A DNA stretch of 28,930 nt from Cytidiella melzeri (Eukaryota; Basidiomycota; Agaricomycetes; Polyporales; Irpicaceae), in contig JABYQR010000478.1 in NCBI GenBank assembly GCA_022592445.1, positions 1 to 28,930 on the forward strand. Direction: 5' to 3'. The translations under genes were made by a program, and so were the position numbers. Under the pieces are notes generated by a model, which worked only from the letters and a program-made list of their open reading frames with translations, was not told the DNA's origin and did not search any database. Below are positions 19,995 through 28,560 of the stretch, in pieces. Numbering within the stretch: the stretch's first letter is position 1; each line of letters starts with the position of its first letter.

Positions 19995-20684
19995 TCACGA
20001 AAACTGTGCGCACAGTCTTCAGGCACTGTTTGGCTTGCTTTGGGGAAGGCCAGCTGTGGTTGTAGCCATATGCCTCTGGCCAAGGAAACATATTGTTCTT
20101 GACCTGGACGAGGAGAGGCGTGCGTGCCGACAGGGGAAAACATTGATGCATGTGGACGAGCAATCTGTGCAATAACATCTCAAGGCGACGCCACTCTTCC
20201 ACATTCTTGAGTCTGTACTGGTTGTTGGGGCCTTCCACAAGCTCAATCTTATTTAACGGATCCAGCAGACAAGCGAATTTCATCTGCTTTGCGCTCAGTG
20301 CGGTCCAGTAGTGCTGTTGGCTGACATATCTCGGGAAGAGCCATGTCCAAGGGTTTGGCAGGCGACCGCAACCTAAGAATGGTTTTAGATTACCATGCAC
20401 GGAGTTCGGTAGAGTGGTCGCGTTGGGAGACACGTAAAGACCAGGGTAGTTGGGGATATCTACTTCCAAAGCCCACAGAAGCGCGGGTTTCTCCAGGGTC
20501 TGAGGAAGTCTGGGCATAACAGCGCTGCGAAAGTATTGGTTTGCATGCAGGAAATTTCCGTTGGGGTGGACTTACAACTAGTGCCTGCACAGCCCTCGAC
20601 AAGCAAATATATATTTGGGGCACAGTAAGCGAAGACAACTTGAGAGCAATGAGTGAGAAGCTATGATTGAGTGGGTTGGTGTAC

Positions 20685-21250
20685 TTACCAGCACGTCAGC
20701 GGACTGTCTTCAAATGATGGCAAGGCCTTCACAAAGAGGCAAAGTGGGTCTGCAAAAGGCTCGTTGGTTTGAGACGGCTGAGCAATTGAGGTGGCAAGCA
20801 CAGCGCAGCGTGAACGCACTGACGGAATGCTCTGGCAGATGAACACCGGAACGTCAACAGCGTAGACAAGAGGAGACGGCTTGAGCAAACAGATGATCCG
20901 CTGGCAAGCAAAGTCCCCGTAAATCAAAGAGCTAGCACAGCGGATGATCCGCTGGCGAAAGACTCTTGTGAGGGTGGTACAGAAGATTGAGAAAACCTGT
21001 GAAGCATTAGTGGTGAGCCGGAATGGGAGCTGTAGTACTTACCAGAACGTTGGCCAACTAACACGTCCAAGTGTCAATGTCCAGCGTTTGCAAAGAGGTG
21101 TCAATGGAGTGTTGACGCGCGGAAAGCTCCAGTTCAAAAAGTAGTCGACCTCTGACGCGATTTGTCAGACAGCGAGTAACTTGAGTCGAGAGGTCAGCAC
21201 AGCAGATTACCGCTGGCGAAACACTCTCGTAAGGATAGCAGAGCAGCGCA
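20685..21250 (-). repeat. Partial tandem duplication of a 5' exon end of family copy 2
   Basis: Two segments end in the same donor context on the minus strand (CTG then GTAAGTACT or GTAAGTACA, near 20691 and 21046), and each is associated with a GCACAGCGGAT...CCGCTGGCGAAA-like sequence (20936-20960 and 21198-21220). This suggests that the 5' end of the gene was duplicated and then diverged. Internal similarity is patchy. Confidence 0.4.
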
Positions 21251-22191
21251 GCGGAGAAGCAAGGGTGAGTGGAGGTAATGAGTTGACAGCCCAGCACAAC
21301 GAGAGAATCAAAAACATCTAAGTCGGAAAATTAAACACCCGTCCGTATTATTAACAAATGTTAAGACTTCCTTATCTTATTGTTCTTATCACTGTAACGT
21401 TTAGATTACTATTCTTGTTAATCACTTACAATTACAACAACTATTATTATTACCGCCACAACTACGACTAATACAGCCACCACCTCTCCCTCATGCCCAC
21501 ACCTCTTCGACTTCCACTTGCCCTCCTCATATCTTTGACTCTCCAATAGCGGATCATCTGCTATTTAGAGCTTTCAAATGCCGCCCTCTGACGTCCTCAG
21601 AATGGTGTTCGACTACAACTCAGAGCTCTTCGACTGGATTCAGACCCTCTGAACCAACTCTCTTGACAGCGGATCATCTGCTGTTCAGAGCCCGTCGCCC
21701 TCTCATGTCTTCAGTATGGTTTCCAAGCACTTGATTGGTGTCGGCCATCATCGTACCATTGATCGTCTCCACGGTGGATTGTGTGCTATTAGTTGTGTCA
21801 ATAACTCGTCGTCTCTCGACCTTCTCAGCATGGCGACATTGACAGTCAGTGACAAATCACACGAATCCTCCTCTGAATCCTTAAACTCCATTGCCCACTC
21901 GACCCGCCCAAAGCTTTGCATTCCGAATTGACGTCTGGATCTCGCATTGCCACAACTACGCCCACAGCCACCACCTCTCCCTCATGACAACATCTGTTTG
22001 ACTTCCACTAGCCCTCCTCATATCTTCAACTCTCTGATAGCGGATTATCTGCTATTTAGAGCTTCCAAATGCCGTCCTCCGATGTCCTCAGAATGGTGTT
22101 CGACTACGGGCTCTTCGACTGATTCTGAATCCTTCCTTGTTGATATACCTGGACCCTCTGAATCAACTCTCTTGACAGCGGATCATCTGCT
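20939..22191. repeat. Dispersed 15-bp palindromic motif (AGCGGATSATCYGCT)
   Basis: AGCGGATGATCCGCT at 20939-20953 is a perfect palindrome around one central base. Variants occur at 21548-21562, 21668-21682, 22039-22053 and 22177-22191, and more worn forms near 20891-20902 and 21201-21214. The best copy contains CGG-N5-CCG, the kind of inverted triplet read by Zn2Cys6 factors, but most copies do not keep it. Confidence 0.65.
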
Positions 22192-22226
22192 GTTCAGAGT
22201 TGTTGCCCTCTAACGTCTTCAGTATG
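21452..22226. repeat. Direct duplication, about 270 bp, unit spacing about 496 bp
   Basis: The segment at about 21452-21722 reappears at about 21948-22226. Both run from GCCACAACTACG through ACCACCTCTCCCTCATG, CCTCCTCATATCTT, CTGCTATTTAGAGCTT and CAGAATGGTGTTCGACTAC to CTTCAGTATGGT, with small indels. No coding signal is convincing. The unit contains two copies of the palindromic motif. Confidence 0.85.
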
Positions 22227-22792
22227 GTGTTCGACGGTCCAACCGCGAGTTCCGCAGAATAGTTTCATATGACCTCATCAACACAGGGCTACTCCTTGTC
22301 ATGGATGGCCTGACTAGCCCTTAATTTTCGCAATTTACCTGTTGTTTTTATCTGTAAAACTCCGGGCTGCAGCTCAGTTGCAACCTTCTCTGCACAAACT
22401 CCTTTGCACGTCTATTAAGTGCCCGTATCACGTGGCTTAGACGCTCCACACGGTCACATTACTTGCTACTACGTCACAATGGAATGTGACTTAGCTTAAG
22501 TAAGACCACATGGCTACAGACACATGGTTCAGCCCATAGCTAGGGTTTGATGTCATAAATGACGTCCACATGGACTCCTTTTGTTCTTTCCTTATTGTTC
22601 TCTTTATGGAAGGATGTTCTCACAGGTGTGGGAATGGAATACAATAGTTGGTCTCCTTTTAAATAGATTCTCTCATGGGTAGAGTTCTTGGCAAGGTCAA
22701 GACAATAGCTATTGTTCTCCTTTAGGTAGTTCTTTTGTTCTTCGTTCACACGGCTTCTTGCAAAGCCTGCCCTCAACATGGTCTGTGAGCAG
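22227..22792. other. Region flanking the copia element, nothing assigned
   Basis: No gene is recognised. A 93-codon open frame (22540-22821, minus) runs into the LTR and has no family signal. TTGTTCT/TTGTTCTCC-type pieces recur between 22580 and 22745 but form no clean repeat. Confidence 0.4.
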
Positions 22793-23003
22793 TGTCGAGC
22801 CAGTATCGCCAACCGCGACACTAGCCCGACAGAGGCAGGGGAAAGGGACGCTTACCTGTTGTTGGTTGGTAGGGTTAGGTGTAGGCTTTGGGGGCGAGTA
22901 GTGAGAGTAAAAGACGTATGGATTGCCTCGCAGACGTGAGGTTTTTATCTACTACTACAAGCGTACAAACAAATGTAAATACAGAGCGCGTGAGTGCTAG
23001 TCA
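22793..23003 (-). repeat. 3' LTR of the copia element (211 bp)
   Basis: On the minus strand it begins TGACTAGCACTCACG and ends GGCTCGACA. A TATA-like GATAAAAACC lies near 22942-22951 on the minus strand. It is identical to the 5' LTR from 22793 to 22998 except at 22995 (T against C). Confidence 0.88.
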
Positions 23004-23004
23004 G

Positions 23005-23013
23005 CTTTCCATC
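23005..23013 (-). other. Weak polypurine tract of the copia element
   Basis: GATGGAAAG on the minus strand, one base before the TG of the 3' LTR. It is short for a polypurine tract, and the call depends on the LTR boundary. Confidence 0.35.
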
Positions 23014-23017
23014 GCGT

Positions 23018-23106
23018 TTCGACACAGCGTAACATGCGGTTTCCGACACAGCTCAGCATGTGCTTCGACACAGCTCAGCACATGCTTCGACACAGCTCAA
23101 CACTCC
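23018..23106 (-). repeat. Short tandem repeat at the gag-pol stop
   Basis: Units of about 21-22 bp share TTCGACACAGCTCAGCA (plus strand); three to four copies, the outer ones imperfect. The last unit overlaps the gag-pol stop codon at 23097-23099. They lie in the 3' non-coding part between pol and LTR. Confidence 0.75.
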
Positions 23107-26100
23107 CCCTCGCTAAGTATGGTGGGTCGTTTTCTTCGAACTGCCTTGACTGTAGCGCCTGGAACGCTGATCTCAAGTCCAAGCATTTGTCGGAACTTGA
23201 TGAACTTGACTCTTCCGAGATTCTTAGTGAAAAGGTCGGCCGGGTTTTCCTCTCCTGGAACAAATAGAATTTGTACGAGTTGCTGGTCGACGACATCGCG
23301 AATGAAATGATAGCGGATGTCGATATGCTTCGAGCGCTTCTCGGTCACAGGGTTGGTAGAGACAAATATTGCGCCTTGGTTGTCACAACAGATCGGAATG
23401 GGTTCGAGATTGTAGCCGAGCTCAGAGAGCATCGATCTAACCCAGATCACCTGGCGCGAGCAATCGCTCAGAGCCATGTACTCGGCATCCATTGATGAGT
23501 GCGCAACAGTACGTTGTGCGCGTGACTGCCAGCTGAATACACCTCCTGCAAGTTTGAGGATGTAGCCAGTCTGTGAACGGCGAGTGTTAGGATCTGATCC
23601 CCAATCCGCATCTGTGAATGCAACTAGACCTAAGTCTGATTGGCTGTCATACTCGAGACGATAGTCGCGAGTCCCTATGAGGTAGCGGCAAATATAGAGT
23701 GCCTTGCTAATGTGGTCCTCACTTGGGTTAGCGCTCTGTTGAGCAAGCTTAGTGACAGCGAACGCAATGTCCGGCCGGGTGCCAAGCATGATGTAGAGCA
23801 ACGAGCCGATAATCATTTGGAAACGACTTCGGCGAGCTGGATCAACAGCTCCTTCATATGTGACGGGATTGTAGCCGTCGGGCAAGGGTGTCGGCGCCGG
23901 CTTGGCGTCCTGCATGCCGCAGCGTTCAAGCACTTTATCAAGATAAGCACTTTGGTCTATACAGAGCTTGGTGCCGTGCCTTTGAATACGCATGCGCAGG
24001 AATTCTTTGACTTCAGGTAAGTCACGACATTCCCACTTGTCCATGAAGCGTGCCTTGTCTTGGCGCACCTTGAACTGGTTGGAGCCCATGAAGATTGCGT
24101 CATCAACGTATATGACGACCACAATAATGTCTTCACCGTCAAATTTGACAAAGACACCAGCGTCAGACCTTAAACGTTTAAAGCCGAGCTTCTTCATGAA
24201 TTTGTCTAGTGTTCGCCACCAGACTAGACCAGCCTGCTTAAGTCCGTAGAGCGCTTTGCGCAGGCGAAACACAAGGTGCTCCATGCCTTTCTCTACGAAG
24301 CCTTCTGGCTGTTCCATATAGATCTCCTCTTCTAAGTCGCCGTACAAATAGGCGCTTCGCACATCTAAACCAGTCATAAACCAGCCTTCGAGTGCAGACA
24401 GTGCAAGAATGAGCCTGACGGTCTCAAATCTCACAACTGGAGAGAAGATTTGGTCAAAGTCTATGCCTTCGACCTGCGTAAAACCACGAGCTACAAGCCG
24501 GGCTTTCTTGCGATTGTCTGACTTCACGTCAAAAACCCATCTATTCTTGATGACTTTCCGGTTTTTTGGTCTGTCAACAAGATCGTAGACTTTGCGATCT
24601 TTGAGGGCTTTAAGCTCCTCACGCGCAGCCTTACGCCATTCTGCCTGCTCTTTTTTGGGTAATTGCAGGATATCACGGAATGTCCATTCGCGAGGATTAG
24701 ACATTGGGTCAATCGGCTCGACAGCTTTGTTAAGCATGTAGTTGAGGAAATTTGCTCCCCCTTCACGGCATAGGGCTGCCAGTTCTGCTTCGACTGATGC
24801 TGACTCATTCTCAGAATTGAGCGGCGTAAGTTCGCTCGAGTCGCTATCATTTCCAGGTTGAGGATCTTCAGAGGGATTGTTACTCTGAACAGGACTGGGA
24901 GAACGAGGCGCGGGACCATCTTTTCTCACCTGTTGGGGATCTTGCCGTCGAGGGCGACTCGTTTTAGGCTGATCATTACCCAACTTCCTTCGAAGATCAC
25001 TTCGTTGACGCTCAGTGGGTGTTGTTTTCCCATAGACGTCACCTGGTCGTGCAGGTGGTGGATTCCTTTGACGCGCAGATCGACGCGGCTGAGGTGCCGG
25101 TTGATCTCCCGGAGCATCATCAGGAGGACTCGGACTACGCTCTGGAAGCGGTGCGGGATCTTCGTCAAGATCTCGGTCCGGTCGCTTTTGTGAAGGATGA
25201 GGGCGACGTGGAGGAATATCATCATCTCCGGCGTCATTGAAGCCAAGACCATCAGAATGGTTGTCATCATCGTCATCGGCGGGACGCTGCTCACGTGGGC
25301 GCGATCGCCGCGTCTTAGAGTCTGGACACTTAGGGAAAAAGTCTTCATCAAATTCGGCTTGAGTAGCCTCGAAGACAACATTGTTTGGGGCGCGCATGAA
25401 TTTCCAGCCATGAGTGGTTTGACCGATGTAGGTCATCATCTCACTCTTGGGTGCAAGTTTGTTAGCACGCACTTTAGGCGGAATAAATACGTAAGCGCCG
25501 CAGCCAAACACGCAAAGTTTGGAGACATCAGGGACTTCGCTGTAGAGGATTTCGTAAGGCGTACGCCACTTGTGACGACGCATGGGAGTTCTGTTGTACA
25601 CGTGAACAGCATGTTCTACGGTAAAATTCCACCATGATGGGGGAAGGCACGCGGTAAAACGCATGGCTTCGGCCTTATCCATCATTGTACGCATGAATCG
25701 TTCAGCACGACCATTCTGCTGATGCATGTGTGGCGTGGACTGAAGGATAACAATGCCGTTGTCAAGTAACAAATCATCAAACGCTTTTGACTTGTACTCT
25801 CCCCCTGCATCGGACATCCATTTCTCGACTTTGGCGTTGAACTGAGTATTCACCATAGCGAGAAATTGTCTCGTAGCGTCTATCGCTTGAGACTTCTGTC
25901 GTAATGCCTTCAACCACGTGTGTGATGTGAAGTCGTCAACAAACGTGATTACGTATTTGTGACGGTGGTATGATTCGACAGGGAATTCCTTCAAATCAGA
26001 GTGGATGATCTGGAATGATCTAGTCGCACGCTGATCTGATGCAGGGAAAGGGCGTGTAGGCATCTTGCCTTGCGCGCATCCTTGACAGGGGGTTTTTGGT

Positions 26101-28127
26101 GGATCAAACTCGAAATCCGGTAATCCCTTTGTGTGACCCTTCAGACGGCGCAACACCTCATCGCCAGGATGCGCAAAACGTCGATGGGCAATGTCATGAG
26201 TGACATGCGCAACTTGTCGACTAGCGACATGTGCGTGATTCTGAATCCCAAACGTAGGACATCTAGGAAACAGAGGGTCGAAACGAAGCCGAAGCTTACC
26301 AGTTTCGCTGACAACGTCAATTTGCTGGTAATCACCGGTAACACGCATGCCATTATTTAGCAGCTGACCGAGTGATATGAGTTTGACATTCAGATTTGGC
26401 ATATAGTACACTTCGTTCAATGTATAAGTGTCACCATTTGAGAGACGCATTGTAACGTTACCCACGATTGTAATTTTAACGTTCCGAGTTGCAGTTGAGA
26501 CTGTGATCGGTCGTGGTAGAGTGCGTTTATCTTGCAACTCATTCTCATCAAAGGTGAAGTGCATAGAAGCACCAGAGTCGAGCAGCCACAAGTGTTGTGA
26601 TTCTGCGTCGAGATGTTTCTCACACTTAGTACATTCTTCAAAATCCCTGTCATGCACACATTTATTCGAGACGTTATGGTAATACATCGACGAAATAACT
26701 ACGCGATCACGTTCACAAGCAGAATCTGTTGGAACGGCGTCAGCGACTGTGAGTGCAGGAACGCAAGAACGAAAGACTTGCCAGTTGTAAGTACCAGCGG
26801 TCTTGAGGTAATCGTCGTCGTCGTCAGTACCGAACGAGACTGCATCATCCTCATCATCGTTGTAAGGCCCGGGAGTAGGCGCGCGGAGCTCGTCAAGGGA
26901 CACAGGGGTCTCCTTGGAAGGACTATCGTGGAAGACAACTTCCTCGTCTTCGCTGTCAGAGACAACGTCGACCCTGCCACGCTTCGAGGGGCGACTCGAA
27001 CCTTCAACGAACTCTGGTTCAGGAGAAGGGCACTTGGCTAACGGCTTGTCGCGAATGACAGCCTCGAGGGTACGGATACGCTCAGCCGTAGCAGGAACTC
27101 CAAGGCGCTGGGCGAGAGCCTGAGCCGCCTTGAAGCTGGGGTAGTTGTTTCCAGCTCGAACAGGACGAGCACCAATACGCTTATCAAGCGGAACCTTAAC
27201 TGGCTCAGGTGCAGGCACTGGAGCTGGAGCAAAGACGGGTGCCAGCGGAGCGGTCAACGCGACGCTAGCAAAGTGGTTGTGTTCACCGCCTTTATTGCCA
27301 CGAGAGCGGTGACGAGTCCTCTTCTTTGGTCCATTCTGCTGCTGCTGCCCCTGCTGCGTCTGCTGCTGCTGACCCTGAGGGCGCTGCTGCGTCTGCTGCT
27401 GACCAAACTTCGGGTCGTTGCCAGGCTTACGCTTGACAGCGGTCACCTTTGAGGCCTGGGGCTGCGCCTGCTTGCCTTTGCCACGTGACTTAGACTGCTC
27501 GTAGGAGTTGACGATGGCAACACCAATATCGTCAGGCTTGACGTCGTTGACAGAGGTAGCGGCAGCGAGAAACTGGAGAAGGGTGTTGGCGTACGGAGGA
27601 GCCTTGGTGATAAGGAGCATGCCCTGAAGAAAGAGCGGGACCTCTACGCCATAGCCGGACAGACGCTGGAAGTGCTGAAGGAACTGGTCGATCGCAGGTC
27701 CAGGGTGCTTGTCGGCAGCAATGACATGGTCAATGGCATGCCTAAACTCAGTGAACATGAGGGGAACACTGGGCTTGCCATATTTTGCCTTGAGGAGCTC
27801 CCACACCTCATTAGCAGTGGGGAGATCCACAATGAGCTCTTGAATGGATGGGACAGCACGGAGGATAATCGCTCCACGTGCCTCCTCATCCTTCTCCGCC
27901 CAGGCATTGTAAGCGTCAAGCTCCTCCTGAGTAGGAGGGCGAGCAGCAATTGCCGGGCTATCACCATGGGCAGCGACGGCAGGAGTGCCAGTCGGCCGCT
28001 CCATAGGCTCCTCGACAGCGCAGAAGGATTTGCGCGTCATGAGGTAGGCCTTAATGTTTGTGCTCCAGACGTTCCAATTTGTACCGTCTAGATGCTTGAT
28101 GGAGGAGAGAGTGGCATTGTCGGCCAT
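23097..28127 (-). CDS. Ty1/copia Gag-Pol polyprotein (1676 aa)
   Basis: One open frame with the copia order. Gag-like region 1-215 ('LDGTNWNVWSTNIKAYL'). A Gln-rich then basic segment (about 240-280) stands where a CCHC knuckle would be expected. Aspartic protease 'DSGAS' 517-521. Integrase HHCC at H647, H652, C681, C684, and catalytic D711, D773, E809 (35 residues between the last two). A long Pro/Asp/Arg-rich linker covers 930-1100. Reverse transcriptase 1180-1420 has 'YVDD' at 1340-1343. RNase H has D1506, E1549 and D1582, followed by 'ADLFTK' near 1630. No frameshift or stop separates gag from pol, and all key residues are present, so it may be active. The ATG at 28127 is the first after the leader and begins a typical copia Gag. 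Confidence 0.95.
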   Translation of the reverse strand: MADNATLSSIKHLDGTNWNVWSTNIKAYLMTRKSFCAVEEPMERPTGTPAVAAHGDSPAIAARPPTQEELDAYNAWAEKDEEARGAIILRAVPSIQELIVDLPTANEVWELLKAKYGKPSVPLMFTEFRHAIDHVIAADKHPGPAIDQFLQHFQRLSGYGVEVPLFLQGMLLITKAPPYANTLLQFLAAATSVNDVKPDDIGVAIVNSYEQSKSRGKGKQAQPQASKVTAVKRKPGNDPKFGQQQTQQRPQGQQQQTQQGQQQQNGPKKRTRHRSRGNKGGEHNHFASVALTAPLAPVFAPAPVPAPEPVKVPLDKRIGARPVRAGNNYPSFKAAQALAQRLGVPATAERIRTLEAVIRDKPLAKCPSPEPEFVEGSSRPSKRGRVDVVSDSEDEEVVFHDSPSKETPVSLDELRAPTPGPYNDDEDDAVSFGTDDDDDYLKTAGTYNWQVFRSCVPALTVADAVPTDSACERDRVVISSMYYHNVSNKCVHDRDFEECTKCEKHLDAESQHLWLLDSGASMHFTFDENELQDKRTLPRPITVSTATRNVKITIVGNVTMRLSNGDTYTLNEVYYMPNLNVKLISLGQLLNNGMRVTGDYQQIDVVSETGKLRLRFDPLFPRCPTFGIQNHAHVASRQVAHVTHDIAHRRFAHPGDEVLRRLKGHTKGLPDFEFDPPKTPCQGCAQGKMPTRPFPASDQRATRSFQIIHSDLKEFPVESYHRHKYVITFVDDFTSHTWLKALRQKSQAIDATRQFLAMVNTQFNAKVEKWMSDAGGEYKSKAFDDLLLDNGIVILQSTPHMHQQNGRAERFMRTMMDKAEAMRFTACLPPSWWNFTVEHAVHVYNRTPMRRHKWRTPYEILYSEVPDVSKLCVFGCGAYVFIPPKVRANKLAPKSEMMTYIGQTTHGWKFMRAPNNVVFEATQAEFDEDFFPKCPDSKTRRSRPREQRPADDDDDNHSDGLGFNDAGDDDIPPRRPHPSQKRPDRDLDEDPAPLPERSPSPPDDAPGDQPAPQPRRSARQRNPPPARPGDVYGKTTPTERQRSDLRRKLGNDQPKTSRPRRQDPQQVRKDGPAPRSPSPVQSNNPSEDPQPGNDSDSSELTPLNSENESASVEAELAALCREGGANFLNYMLNKAVEPIDPMSNPREWTFRDILQLPKKEQAEWRKAAREELKALKDRKVYDLVDRPKNRKVIKNRWVFDVKSDNRKKARLVARGFTQVEGIDFDQIFSPVVRFETVRLILALSALEGWFMTGLDVRSAYLYGDLEEEIYMEQPEGFVEKGMEHLVFRLRKALYGLKQAGLVWWRTLDKFMKKLGFKRLRSDAGVFVKFDGEDIIVVVIYVDDAIFMGSNQFKVRQDKARFMDKWECRDLPEVKEFLRMRIQRHGTKLCIDQSAYLDKVLERCGMQDAKPAPTPLPDGYNPVTYEGAVDPARRSRFQMIIGSLLYIMLGTRPDIAFAVTKLAQQSANPSEDHISKALYICRYLIGTRDYRLEYDSQSDLGLVAFTDADWGSDPNTRRSQTGYILKLAGGVFSWQSRAQRTVAHSSMDAEYMALSDCSRQVIWVRSMLSELGYNLEPIPICCDNQGAIFVSTNPVTEKRSKHIDIRYHFIRDVVDQQLVQILFVPGEENPADLFTKNLGRVKFIKFRQMLGLEISVPGATVKAVRRKRPTILSEGEC

Positions 28128-28336
28128 GATAATGTAAGAGTTCTAGGGGAAGACCTTCATCAGTGACGTTGAAAACGACAGCGACAAGGTTTCACCCTAG
28201 CGGGGCCCAAGCGGGCGCCCGCGGACAGCGTCGACGTCGATCGCGCGCGACATGGAACGAGGTACGCTCGACATGCGTGGCGAGAGCGAGCGCTGCAGAT
28301 AAGCGCCGCACTCAATCGTCGTAGACGAGAGTGACA
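28128..28336 (-). other. Copia leader between primer-binding site and gag
   Basis: GC-rich untranslated leader with several CGCGCG/GTCGACG runs that could fold. It may contain dimerisation or packaging signals, but none can be identified from the sequence. Confidence 0.4.
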
Positions 28337-28354
28337 GGCGCGGGGCTCATAACC
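28337..28354 (-). other. Primer-binding site, initiator tRNA-Met half-tRNA type
   Basis: Directly next to the 5' LTR the minus strand reads GGTTATGAGCCCCGCGCC. Its complement contains GGGCTCATAACC, the anticodon arm of eukaryotic initiator tRNA-Met with its CAT anticodon, and not the tRNA 3' end. Drosophila copia and yeast Ty5 use such a cleaved half-tRNA primer. Confidence 0.75.
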
Positions 28355-28560
28355 TGTCGAGCCAGTATCGCCAACCGCGACACTAGCCCGACAGAGGCAG
28401 GGGAAAGGGACGCTTACCTGTTGTTGGTTGGTAGGGTTAGGTGTAGGCTTTGGGGGCGAGTAGTGAGAGTAAAAGACGTATGGATTGCCTCGCAGACGTG
28501 AGGTTTTTATCTACTACTACAAGCGTACAAACAAATGTAAATACAGAGCGCGTGAGCGCT
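28355..28560 (-). repeat. 5' LTR of the copia element, outer end cut
   Basis: It matches the 3' LTR over 206 bp with one difference (28557). The terminal ~5 bp (TGACT on the minus strand) are missing, and the start of the 1.84-kb element follows. A TATA-like GATAAAAACC lies near 28504-28513 on the minus strand. Confidence 0.9.

Larger units (their letters stand above)
16956..20520 (-). pseudogene. Unknown agaric repeat-family gene, copy 2 (interrupted by a MITE)
   Basis: Minus-strand homologue of the copy at 8681-12993, with a longer 5' end: the segment 20517-19998 encodes 'MPRLPQTLEKPALLWALEVD' and runs to 'KTVRTVF' before the MITE at 19585-19994. Removing the MITE and one TCA restores the frame into 'KVMFAGHLLPKHW'. 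Further on are 'PVWLYF', 'QAPGE', 'EQFFARAD', 'SQRRY', an Arg/Ser-rich 21-bp repeat, 'LTDLV', 'DPVTVNHLL', 'HQEDVICGV', an intron (17276-17228), 'WWPTSATW', 'LDYWSA', 'EQFFV' and 'ALAHRK', with the stop at 16956. Damage is a TGA at 19459-19457, a one-base frameshift near 18973 and a TGA at 18426-18424. Probable 5' exons extend to about 20927, with GTAAGT donors near 20691 and 20574, but I cannot join them confidently. Function is unknown. Confidence 0.7.
22793..28560 (-). mobile_element. Full-length young Ty1/copia retrotransposon
   Basis: Minus-strand element with two LTRs, a primer-binding site, a leader of about 225 nt, one uninterrupted gag-pol ORF, a short 3' non-coding segment with small tandem repeats, and a weak polypurine tract. 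The LTRs differ at one of 206 compared positions, so insertion was recent. A target-site duplication cannot be checked: the outer end of the 5' LTR is cut at 28560 by the start of another element. The bases left of the 3' LTR are AGCAG (22788-22792). Confidence 0.93.

Noticed and set aside
19582..20102. Two identical short proteins ('KKNKMKYSVFFG')
   Set aside because: They arise from the two mirror-image arms of the MITE, one on each strand, and are not genes.
24858..25637. Plus-strand ORFs inside the copia element
   Set aside because: Antisense shadows of the intact gag-pol frame.
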